From the NCBI GenBank assembly GCA_030050125.1, contig JASIJN010000572.1:1-15657 (forward strand): DNA of 15,657 nt. The letters run 5' to 3'. Both the position numbers and the translations under genes were made by a program. This DNA comes from Streptosporangiaceae bacterium. Its GTDB lineage: Bacteria; Actinomycetota; Actinomycetes; Streptosporangiales; Streptosporangiaceae. Numbering within the stretch: position 1 is the stretch's first letter; every line of letters starts with the position of its first letter. The notes under the pieces are model-generated. The model saw nothing but the letters and a program-made list of their open reading frames with translations. It was not told the origin of the DNA and ran no database searches. Shown in pieces: positions 1-5,673 of the stretch.

Positions 1-445
1 CGTTGCGGTCCCGTGGGACGGCCATGCCGACCTCCTGCGGCGGCTGGCCGGTGGGCTCGAGGGCAAGATCGTGATCGACTGCGTGAACCCGATGGCGTTC
101 GACTCCCACGGTGCCTATCCGATCCCGGTGCCGGAGGGGAGCGCGGCCCAGCAGGCGGCGGCGGTTCTGCCGGGCTGCACCGTGGTCGGCGCGTTCCATC
201 ATGTGTCGGCGCCGCTGCTGCTCGATCCCGATGTCGCCGAACTCGACATGGACGTCCTGGTCCTCGGCGACGACCGGCACGCGACCGACCTGGTCCAGGC
301 GCTGGCCGGGCGGATCCCGGGAATGCGCGGCGTCTACGCGGGCCGACTGCGCAACTGCGCGCAGGTGGAGGCGCTGACCGCGAACCTGGTGTCGGTGAAC
401 CGGCGTTACAAGGCCCACGCCGGCCTGCGGATCACCGATATCTGA
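1..445 (+). CDS. npdG: NADPH-dependent F420 reductase, C-terminal part (5' truncated)
   Basis: Partial gene entering from the left edge; the frame is open from base 2 and ends at the TGA at 443-445. The family transfers hydride between coenzyme F420 and NADP in the cytosol, linking the F420 pool to NADPH. Visible are VAVPWDGH and KIVIDCVNP, the end of the Rossmann-like NADP domain, then the characteristic C-terminal half with AFHHVSA, DVLVLGDD, the conserved IPGMRG stretch, and NLVSVNRRYKAHAGLRITDI at the end. The order and wording of these blocks match actinobacterial NpdG closely. The N-terminal dinucleotide-binding glycine motif lies outside the window. The gene is convergent with panB, with a GC-rich inverted repeat between them. 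The family call is firm; direction of catalysis in vivo cannot be read from sequence. Confidence 0.9.
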   Translation, partial: VAVPWDGHADLLRRLAGGLEGKIVIDCVNPMAFDSHGAYPIPVPEGSAAQQAAAVLPGCTVVGAFHHVSAPLLLDPDVAELDMDVLVLGDDRHATDLVQALAGRIPGMRGVYAGRLRNCAQVEALTANLVSVNRRYKAHAGLRITDI

Positions 446-455
446 CGCGCCGGCC

Positions 456-477
456 CCGCGGCCTCGATCAGCCGCGG
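456..477. terminator. GC-rich hairpin between convergent npdG and panB
   Basis: Perfect 7-bp inverted repeat, CCGCGGC at 456-462 and GCCGCGG at 471-477, with an 8-base loop. It lies entirely in the 40-base gap between the stop codons of two convergent genes, the expected place for a bidirectional terminator. There is no T-tract on either side, so if it terminates it would be of the tract-less actinobacterial type. Position and symmetry are seen; function is inferred. Confidence 0.45.
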
Positions 478-485
478 TCGGCGGG

Positions 486-1364
486 TCAGCGGTAGGAGTG
501 CTCCTCGTCGGGGAACGCGCCCGACGCGACCTCGTCGGCGAAGGACCGCGCGGCCTCCCGCAGCGCGCCGCCGACGTCGGCGTACCGCTTCACGAACTTC
601 GGCGTCCGCGGGGACAGGCCGGCCATGTCCTGCCAGACCAGGACCTGCGCGTCGCAGTCCGGGCCCGCCCCGATGCCGATCGTCGGGATGGCGAGGCTGG
701 CGGTCACCCGGGCGGCCAGTTCGGCGGGCACCGCCTCGAGCACGACCGAGAACGCGCCGGCGGCCTGCAGCGCCTTGGCGTCGTGCAGCAACCGCTCGCC
801 GTCCTCGCCCCGGCCCTGGACCCGGTAGCCGCCGAAGGCGTTGACCGACTGCGGGGTCAGCCCCAGGTGGGCCATGACCGGGATCCCGGCCGCGACCAGG
901 TCCTCGACCTGCCGGACCACCCGCTGCCCGCCCTCCAGCTTGACCGCGTGCGCCCCGGCCTCCTTCAGGAACCTGGTGGCGGCGGCGAGCGCCGCCCCCG
1001 GCGAGCCCTGGTAGGAGCCGAACGGCAGGTCGGCCACCACCATGGCCCGGCCGGTACCGCGGACCACGGCCGCGGTGAGCGGCAGCAGGTCGTCAACGGT
1101 CACCGGGATCGTGGTGTCGTGGCCGAAGACGACCATCGCGGCCGAGTCGCCGACGAGCAGCACAGGGATGCCGGCGTCGTCGAAGATCCGGGCGGTCAGC
1201 GCGTCGTAGGCGGTGAGCATCGGCCACCGCTCGCCCCGGGACTTGGCGGCGGCGATGTCGCGCACGGTGACGCGCCGCGACCCCTTGCCCCCGTAGAGCG
1301 GCTCCGGCGTCGCGGTCCGCGCACCGGTCGCGGCCACGCCTGAATCGCCTGCGTGTGCAGTCAT
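486..1364 (-). CDS. panB: 3-methyl-2-oxobutanoate hydroxymethyltransferase (ketopantoate hydroxymethyltransferase)
   Basis: Makes ketopantoate from 2-oxoisovalerate and methylene-tetrahydrofolate, the first committed step of pantothenate and CoA synthesis; cytosolic TIM-barrel enzyme. From the chosen start the protein is 292 residues, about 20-30 longer at the N terminus than E. coli PanB. Family landmarks in order: [17 protein letters not shown] (49-65), [17 protein letters not shown] (69-85, metal-site Asp73), ADLPFGSYQ (Asp112), KLEGG (Glu144), [12 protein letters not shown] (173-184), VVLEAVP with the catalytic-type Glu210, and PTIGIGAG. The start at 1364 is preferred over the frame's upstream extension because a GGAGG ribosome site (plus-strand 1371-1375) sits 6-7 bases before this ATG, and the upstream 95 codons are unlike PanB. 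It is divergent from the hydrolase gene at 1513. Confidence 0.95.
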   Translation of the reverse strand: MTAHAGDSGVAATGARTATPEPLYGGKGSRRVTVRDIAAAKSRGERWPMLTAYDALTARIFDDAGIPVLLVGDSAAMVVFGHDTTIPVTVDDLLPLTAAVVRGTGRAMVVADLPFGSYQGSPGAALAAATRFLKEAGAHAVKLEGGQRVVRQVEDLVAAGIPVMAHLGLTPQSVNAFGGYRVQGRGEDGERLLHDAKALQAAGAFSVVLEAVPAELAARVTASLAIPTIGIGAGPDCDAQVLVWQDMAGLSPRTPKFVKRYADVGGALREAARSFADEVASGAFPDEEHSYR

Positions 1365-1457
1365 ATGGATCCTCCATGCCTCGAGGCGCCCCTGCGGCGT
1401 ACCCGGACACGTCGATGATGCCACGCGGCGGGACCAGGGAAACAGACCCGGAGCGGG

Positions 1458-1505
1458 TAGGTTCGCAGAGGCGGGCCACGTCCGCGGCACGACACGGAAC
1501 AGGAG
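1458..1505 (+). promoter_or_regulatory. Possible -10 box and ribosome site for the metallo-hydrolase gene
   Basis: TAGGTT at 1458-1463 fits the TAnnnT pattern of actinobacterial -10 boxes, and AGGAG at 1501-1505 lies 7 bases before the ATG at 1513. No convincing -35 box is visible 16-19 bases upstream, so the promoter part is weak; the ribosome site is sound and fixes the start. Confidence 0.3.
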
Positions 1506-1512
1506 ACGGCTC

Positions 1513-2163
1513 ATGCGGCTGATCAAGCTGGGACATGCCTGCGTCCGGCTGGAGAAAGACGGGGCGGCCCTGGTGATCGATCCCGGGATCTGGCGCGGGG
1601 CCTGGAGGACCGCGGAGGCGCTCAGCGGCGCCTCGGCCGTGCTGATCACTCACGAGCATCCCGATCACCTGGATGCCGAGGCCGTGCGCGGCGCTCTCGC
1701 GGGCGACGGCGGCCTGGAACTTTGGACAAACGCCTCGGTCGCCGGCCAGTTCTCCGGCTTCGGCGGGCGGGTGCACGCGGTCGCGCACGGCGACAGGTTC
1801 AGCGCGGCCGGGTTCGACGTGCACGTCTACGGCCAGGATCATGCCCGGGTCCACCCGGACATCCCGATCGTGACGAATACCGGCTTCGCGGTGGACGGCG
1901 AGGTTTATCACCCCGGCGACTCCCTGACCGTCCCGGGAGAACGCGTGGCAACGCTCCTGCTGCCGGTATCCGCGCCCTGGCTCAAGACGTCCGAGATGAT
2001 CGACTATGGCCGCCAGGTCGCGCCCAGGCGCGCGTTCGCGATCCACGACGGTCTGCTGAACGACAACGGCATCGGGCTGACCCAGCAGATGCTGCGGTTC
2101 GCGGCCGGGCCGATCGGCGCCGATTTCGCCTGGGTCGAGCCGGGCACCGCGATCGATCTCTAG
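1513..2163 (+). CDS. Metallo-beta-lactamase-fold hydrolase, UlaG/YycJ-like small type
   Basis: A 216-residue cytosolic protein with no signal peptide. The N terminus [12 protein letters not shown] and VIDPG (21-25) are typical of the small MBL-fold group that includes UlaG-like lactonases. The metal-binding signature is complete: HEHPDH at 47-52, a later histidine in the GQDHARVHP block (around 110-114), HPGDS with Asp136, and IHDG with His178, so two divalent metals (usually Zn or Mn) can be bound. Substrate is not deducible; homologues are commonly annotated as plain MBL-fold metallo-hydrolases. The ATG follows an AGGAG ribosome site. It is divergent from panB and ends nine bases from the nadE stop, inside a 13-bp tandem duplication. 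The fold assignment is firm and the function is open. Confidence 0.88.
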   Translation: MRLIKLGHACVRLEKDGAALVIDPGIWRGAWRTAEALSGASAVLITHEHPDHLDAEAVRGALAGDGGLELWTNASVAGQFSGFGGRVHAVAHGDRFSAAGFDVHVYGQDHARVHPDIPIVTNTGFAVDGEVYHPGDSLTVPGERVATLLLPVSAPWLKTSEMIDYGRQVAPRRAFAIHDGLLNDNGIGLTQQMLRFAAGPIGADFAWVEPGTAIDL

Positions 2164-2183
2164 GCGCCCGCTCTAGGCGCCCG
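2158..2183. repeat. 13-bp perfect tandem duplication spanning two convergent stop codons
   Basis: CTCTAGGCGCCCG occurs at 2158-2170 and again immediately at 2171-2183. The first copy supplies the TAG stop of the hydrolase gene (2161-2163). The second supplies the CTA (TAG on the minus strand) stop of nadE (2173-2175). Each copy contains the tetranucleotide CTAG, which can stop genes on both strands. With one copy the two genes would have overlapping stops, so the duplication looks like a small slippage event that pushed them apart without changing either protein. Confidence 0.8.
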
Positions 2184-3984
2184 GCCCGGCCGAGCGGGAC
2201 GGCTCGCGCCAGCGGCTGGTGATCGGCAGGCGGCGGTCCCGCCCGAAGTTCTTCGGCGAGATCTTCGGGCCCGGCGGATACTGGCGGCGCTTGTACTCGG
2301 CCCGGTCCACCATCGCGATCACCCGGTCCACCAGCGCGGGATCGTGGCCCGCCGCGACCAGTTCGGCCGCGCCCATGTCGCGCTGCACGTAGTCGTCGAG
2401 CAGCGGGTCGAGCACCGTGTAGTCGGGCAGCGTGTCGCTGTCCAGTTGCCCGGGCGCCAGCTCCGCGCTGGGCGGCTTGGTGATCGAGTTCTCCGGGATC
2501 GGCGGGACCTCGCCGCGGCGCTCGGCCTCGCGGTTGCGCCACCTGGCCAGCTCCCAGACCAGCGTCTTGAAGACGTCCTTGATCGGCCCGAACCCGCCGG
2601 CCGAGTCGCCGTACAGGGTGGAGTAGCCGACGGCCAGCTCGCTCTTGTTGCCGGTGGTGAGGGCGAGATGCCCCTCGGCGTTGGACAGCGACATCAGGGT
2701 CATGCCGCGGATCCTGGCCTGCAGGTTCTCCGCGGCCAGGCCGGTGAGGTCGAGCTCGGCCTCGAAGGCGTCCACCATGGACCGGATCGGCACCGTCCTG
2801 GCGTGCACGCCCTGCCGCTTCACCAGGTCCTCGGCGTCGGTGACCGAATGTTCGGAGGAGTAGCGGCTCGGCATCAGCACCACGTGCACCCGGTCCGCGC
2901 CGACCGCGTCGGCCGCGATCGTCGCCGTCAGCGCCGAGTCGATGCCGCCGGACAGGGCCAGGATCACCGAGTCGAAGCCGTTCTTGCTCACGTAGTCGCG
3001 GAGCCCGGTGACCACGGCGGCGTAGACCTCGGCCTGGTCGGACAGCCGGGGCCAGGAGGACCGGGCCGCCGCGGCGTCCGCGGCGGCCGGGCGGGGCAGG
3101 TCGGGCAGCGCCAGCCGCCGGATAGTGATCATCGAGCCGTCCCGCGCGTCCACCGGCGTCTCGGCGGGACACGGCGACGCGGCGGCCTCGGGCAGGTCCA
3201 GGTCGGCGACGATCAGCGCCTCCTCGAACTGCGGCCCCCGGGCGAGCGGCTCGCCGGAGGGATCCACGATGATCGAGTCGCCGTCGAACACCAGCTCGTC
3301 CTGGCCCCCGATCATGTTCGCGTAGGCCAGCACGGCGCCCGCCTCGCCCGCCCGGCGCTGGCACAGCTCGAGCCGGGTATCGTCCTTGCCGCGCTCGTAC
3401 GGCGAGGCGTTCGGCACCACCAGCAGCCCGGCGCCCGCCGCCGAGCAGGCGGCGACCGGCCCGCCATCCTGCCACAGGTCCTCGCAGATCGCGATCGCGA
3501 AGTCCACGAGCTGGCCGTCGGCGGCCTGCATCCGCACCACCGGCAGGACGTCGCCGGGCACGAAGTACCGGTACTCGTCGAAGACGCCGTAGTTCGGCAG
3601 GTGATGCTTGGCCGAGGTCACCTGGACCTTGCCGTCGTACAGCACCGCTGCGGCGTCGAGCGGGGCCCCGGCGGGCAGCCCGACCCGCGGCCTTATCCCG
3701 GTCTTGCGGTCCAGGTACCCGGTCACCACGGCCACCCCGCCCAGCCCCTCGGCGCCCAGCCGCTCGGCCGTTTCGTGCAGCGCGGCGATCGACGCGTCGA
3801 CGAACGACGCGCGCAGGGCCAGGTCCTCGACCGGGTAGCCGGTCAGCATCATCTCGGGGAACACCACGAGCCGGGCGCCCTGGCCAGCGGCGCGCTTGGT
3901 CCAGGAGACGATCAGGTCGCGGTTGCCGTCCAGGTCTCCGACGGTGGCGTTTACCTGGGCGAGGGCGATGCGCATCTCGGGCAC
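2173..3984 (-). CDS. nadE: Glutamine-dependent NAD+ synthetase
   Basis: Amidates nicotinic acid adenine dinucleotide to NAD+ using glutamine and ATP. The 603-residue protein has the two-domain, mycobacterial-like form. The N-terminal nitrilase-fold glutaminase carries the Glu-Lys-Cys triad: Glu44 in FPEMMLTGYP, Lys126 in AKHHLPNYGVFDEYRYF, and Cys167 in AIAICEDLWQDGG. The C-terminal synthetase carries the pyrophosphatase P-loop SGGIDS (345-350), TTGNKSE (443-449) and YSTLYGDSAGGFGPIKD. The protein ends GRDRRLPITSRWREP plus a short tail. The start is the GTG at 3982-3984; an ATG three codons in (3975) is possible. No ribosome site precedes either, but TAAGCT sits 6 bases before the GTG, consistent with a leaderless transcript. 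The cupin gene lies 68 bases upstream on the same strand. Confidence 0.95.
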   Translation of the reverse strand: MPEMRIALAQVNATVGDLDGNRDLIVSWTKRAAGQGARLVVFPEMMLTGYPVEDLALRASFVDASIAALHETAERLGAEGLGGVAVVTGYLDRKTGIRPRVGLPAGAPLDAAAVLYDGKVQVTSAKHHLPNYGVFDEYRYFVPGDVLPVVRMQAADGQLVDFAIAICEDLWQDGGPVAACSAAGAGLLVVPNASPYERGKDDTRLELCQRRAGEAGAVLAYANMIGGQDELVFDGDSIIVDPSGEPLARGPQFEEALIVADLDLPEAAASPCPAETPVDARDGSMITIRRLALPDLPRPAAADAAAARSSWPRLSDQAEVYAAVVTGLRDYVSKNGFDSVILALSGGIDSALTATIAADAVGADRVHVVLMPSRYSSEHSVTDAEDLVKRQGVHARTVPIRSMVDAFEAELDLTGLAAENLQARIRGMTLMSLSNAEGHLALTTGNKSELAVGYSTLYGDSAGGFGPIKDVFKTLVWELARWRNREAERRGEVPPIPENSITKPPSAELAPGQLDSDTLPDYTVLDPLLDDYVQRDMGAAELVAAGHDPALVDRVIAMVDRAEYKRRQYPPGPKISPKNFGRDRRLPITSRWREPSRSAGPGA

Positions 3985-3990
3985 GGGCTC

Positions 3991-3996
3991 AGCTTA
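3991..3996 (-). promoter_or_regulatory. Candidate -10 box for leaderless nadE
   Basis: On the minus strand TAAGCT fits TAnnnT and is followed by six bases and then the nadE GTG, the spacing expected if transcription starts at the start codon. No clear -35 is seen upstream. It would let nadE be transcribed separately from the NIPSNAP-cupin pair. Confidence 0.3.
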
Positions 3997-4052
3997 GCGG
4001 GGGCCGGATTGCCTCTGGCGCGGCTCGTGCCGGCCGAGACGGTCCGTTCCAT

Positions 4053-4421
4053 TCATTCTGCTGGATGCACGTCAAACGGCCCGTGAAAAACGATGACGAA
4101 CAGGCACGGCCCGTCGTCGGCGGGCGCGTGATGCATCACCGTGCCGGCCGGGAAGTGGAGGTAGGCGCCCGGCCCGACCACCGTCCCGTCGGCGACCAGC
4201 CGGCCTTCGAGCACGATGATCGTGTGGGCCGCGGAGTGCCGGTGCGCGAGCGCCTTGAGGCCCGCCGGGTAGCGGATCAGATAGTGCTCGGCGCCGCTGT
4301 CCGGGTCCTGATACAGCAGCCGCAGCCCGACGGGCCGGTCGTAGACGGCCGGCTGGGACCGGGACTGCTCCAGCGGGAGCGAGGCCAGCCCGTCGACGAT
4401 GACGGCCCCTCCGCCGGTCAT
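4053..4421 (-). CDS. Small cupin-domain protein
   Basis: A 122-residue single-domain cupin. Motif 1 is visible as AHRHSAAHTIIVLEGRL (His60, His62, Glu72) and motif 2 as PAGTVMHHAPA (His97), giving the usual three-His/one-Glu metal site at the mouth of the beta barrel; the rest is the short beta-rich barrel with little else. Members bind Fe, Mn, Zn or Ni and act as small dioxygenases, isomerases or ligand-binding proteins, so the reaction cannot be named. The ATG at 4421 overlaps the stop of the NIPSNAP-like gene by ATGA, which implies translational coupling. A start nine codons upstream is open but would run deeper into the NIPSNAP-like gene. The pair is controlled together, probably by the divergent HxlR-type regulator. 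Confidence 0.85.
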   Translation of the reverse strand: MTGGGAVIVDGLASLPLEQSRSQPAVYDRPVGLRLLYQDPDSGAEHYLIRYPAGLKALAHRHSAAHTIIVLEGRLVADGTVVGPGAYLHFPAGTVMHHAPADDGPCLFVIVFHGPFDVHPAE

Positions 4422-4756
4422 GCGCGCGGCTCCGGCCAGCGCCCCCACAGGCCCGCCGTATCCTCGACCACGACGGCGCCGTACTCGGCGATCAGGGGCA
4501 TCATGAGCGCCTCGAGTTCCTCCGTCCAGGGCCTGCCGCCGTAGAAGGCCTCCTTCATGGGGTCACGGCTGGCGGCGTCGGGGAAGGCCCGCAACCACAC
4601 GAACGTGTCCGGGTCGTCGGCCGACGGGAACGGCCCGAGGACCCGCATCCCCAGCTCCCGGTGCACAGGGAAGGCGCGGGTCCGCATGAGTTCGGTGAGC
4701 GTGTCCCGCTGCCCGGGCCGGGCCCGGTAGGTGCGGACCTCGATGATGGCGGCCAT
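4418..4756 (-). CDS. NIPSNAP/Dabb-like ferredoxin-fold protein
   Basis: A 112-residue protein beginning MAAIIEVRTYRARPGQRDTL, the opening strand and turn of NIPSNAP-family dimeric alpha/beta-barrel proteins. It continues with LGPFPSADDPDTFVWLRAFPD and the mid-helix stretch DPMKEAFYGGRPWTEEL, both standard for the family. Such small proteins are often linked to monooxygenase or quinone chemistry or to aromatic degradation, but most have no defined reaction. The start at 4756 is chosen because GGGAGG (plus-strand 4765-4770) lies about 8 bases upstream; the frame stays open far beyond it but runs antisense through the regulator gene and has no homology-like character. It overlaps the cupin gene by ATGA. 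Family assignment is good; the metabolic role is inferred only from neighbours. Confidence 0.85.
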   Translation of the reverse strand: MAAIIEVRTYRARPGQRDTLTELMRTRAFPVHRELGMRVLGPFPSADDPDTFVWLRAFPDAASRDPMKEAFYGGRPWTEELEALMMPLIAEYGAVVVEDTAGLWGRWPEPRA

Positions 4757-4867
4757 GATGCGTTCCTCCCGATGTCGGCGGGTCGGCCTATTGTGTTGAC
4801 CGCCGACACCACCCGGCAAGAAAGCACTTTCCGGACACCGAGGCACCGTAAGGAAACCGAGACGCTC
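4757..4867. promoter_or_regulatory. Divergent promoter/operator region between NIPSNAP-cupin and hxlR-type genes
   Basis: The 111-base gap holds two dyads. One is a 17-bp imperfect palindrome, GTGTTGACCGCCGACAC, at 4793-4809. The other is GAAAGCACTTTC at 4820-4831, with 5-bp arms and an unusually AT-rich core. On the minus strand, TTGCCG (plus 4814-4819) and CACAAT (plus 4790-4795) are 18 bases apart and could be the -35 and -10 of the NIPSNAP-cupin transcript. The first dyad would then cover the -10, suiting repression by the divergent regulator. On the plus strand AAGGA at 4850-4854 is a distant ribosome site, 13 bases before the regulator ATG. Symmetry is seen; binding is inferred. Confidence 0.4.
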
Positions 4868-5323
4868 ATGGGCGGTACCGAGCCGACGGACGCGGGACGT
4901 CCGTGCCCGCTGACGGCGGCGCTGAACGTCATCGGCGGCAAGTGGAACCTGATCGTCCTCTACTGGCTGGCCACGGGCACGCAGCGCTTCTCCGACCTGC
5001 AGCGCCTGATGCCCGCGGTGACCCACAAGGTTCTGACCGCGTCCCTGCGCCAGCTGCAGCGGGACGGGCTGGTGCTGCGCGCCGTGTTCCCCGAGGTTCC
5101 TCCGAGAGTCGAGTACATGCTGTCCGACCACGGGCGGAGCGTCATCCCGGTCATCGAGGTGGTGCGCCGGTGGGGCCATGAGCATCTGCTGGAGCAGGTT
5201 GGCGAGAACAGGCCCGCTCCTTCCGGCCCGGCGGCCTGTGACGCTTCCAGCGGGCCCCTCAATGACGTGGATGGGACCATCGCTGCTGTTGTTTCAGCGT
5301 GGCCGGTCCGCCCATGCCATTGA
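4868..5323 (+). CDS. HxlR-family winged-helix transcriptional regulator
   Basis: A 151-residue protein with the HxlR/DUF24 signature: CPLTAALNVIGGKWNLIVLYWL (13-34), RFSDLQRLMPAVTHKVLTASLRQLQRDGLVLR (recognition helix and wing), and PRVEYMLSDHGRSVIPVIEVVRRWG. Cys13, just before the first helix, is the position used as a thiol redox or electrophile sensor in several members (for example HypR and YodB of Bacillus). The domain fills about the first 105 residues; the last 40 are Pro/Ala/Gly-rich with no recognisable fold and exceed the usual length. The ATG at 4868 is the first start that precedes the domain directly. The gene is divergent from the NIPSNAP-cupin pair and is the obvious candidate to control it. 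Inducer unknown; quinones, aldehydes or disulfide stress are guesses from the family. Confidence 0.9.
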   Translation: MGGTEPTDAGRPCPLTAALNVIGGKWNLIVLYWLATGTQRFSDLQRLMPAVTHKVLTASLRQLQRDGLVLRAVFPEVPPRVEYMLSDHGRSVIPVIEVVRRWGHEHLLEQVGENRPAPSGPAACDASSGPLNDVDGTIAAVVSAWPVRPCH

Positions 5324-5387
5324 CTGGAGGGGCCAGGCGCTTGTCGGTAGACGATATGGGTGGTTTGTATCGATTGGGCAGGGCCTG

Positions 5388-5459
5388 ATTCGGGGCGCGC
5401 CGAATTTCGGGCTGTCCGTTCGGGGCGGTAGCGCCTTCCGATTCCCGGACTCGTGTCCG
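5388..5459. repeat. Cluster of short palindromes in the gene-free stretch after the HxlR-type gene
   Basis: Three nested or adjacent inverted repeats: ATTCGG (5388-5393) with CCGAAT (5400-5405) around a GGCGCG loop; CCGAA-T-TTCGG at 5400-5410, sharing one arm with the first; and CGGAC (5446-5450) with GTCCG (5455-5459) around a four-base loop. They begin 65 bases after the regulator stop codon. The shared arm would allow two alternative hairpins. They could terminate the regulator transcript or be protein sites; nothing in the sequence decides. No credible gene is seen between 5324 and 5673. Confidence 0.4.
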
Positions 5460-5477
5460 AAATACCGGGCAGGGCCC

Positions 5478-5573
5478 GGGCGACTGGGCGAGGGGGCGAC
5501 GGGGCGACCGGGCGAGGGGGCGACGGGGCGACCGGGCGACCAGCTGACGGGGCGACCAGGCGACGGGGCGACC
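5478..5573. repeat. Octanucleotide tandem repeat (12 units of GGGCGACC-like sequence)
   Basis: The stretch splits exactly into twelve 8-bp units, mostly GGGCGA followed by CC, CG, GG or CT. Nested on this is a 24-bp higher-order period: units at 5486-5509 and 5510-5533 are identical and directly adjacent, and 5534-5557 is a diverged third copy. Because 8 is not a multiple of 3, changes in unit number would shift any reading frame. This and the absence of a start with ribosome site argue it is non-coding. It sits about 100 bases upstream of glnA2. Slippage-driven copy-number variation between strains is likely. Confidence 0.85.
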
Positions 5574-5635
5574 AGGCCGTCGAGAGGGCGGGCGGCTCCG
5601 CGCAGGGGACGGCCACCTCGCTATCCGAGGGGGCG

Positions 5636-5651
5636 TTAACGCGCCGGAAAC
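5636..5651 (+). promoter_or_regulatory. Possible GlnR half-site upstream of glnA2
   Basis: TTAAC, six bases, then GAAAC, matching the actinobacterial GlnR pattern gTnAc-N6-GaAAc in T, A and C of the first block and in all of the second. It ends 22 bases before the glnA2 GTG. The full operator repeats the pair once more, and I see no matching second pair on either side, so this is a single half-site. It stands out as an AT-rich spot in GC-rich surroundings and in front of a nitrogen gene, but a chance match is possible. Confidence 0.3.
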
Positions 5652-5673
5652 ACGGGCGGGGCAGACTGGCGCC

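Noticed and set aside
1365..1649. Extension of panB upstream to an ATG at 1649
   Set aside because: It would overlap the divergent hydrolase gene, and the extra residues are unlike PanB; the start at 1364 has a good ribosome site.
1982..3475. A 497-codon minus-strand frame overlapping nadE
   Set aside because: Same strand but different frame from the intact nadE, with Arg/Gly-rich composition typical of an out-of-frame shadow.
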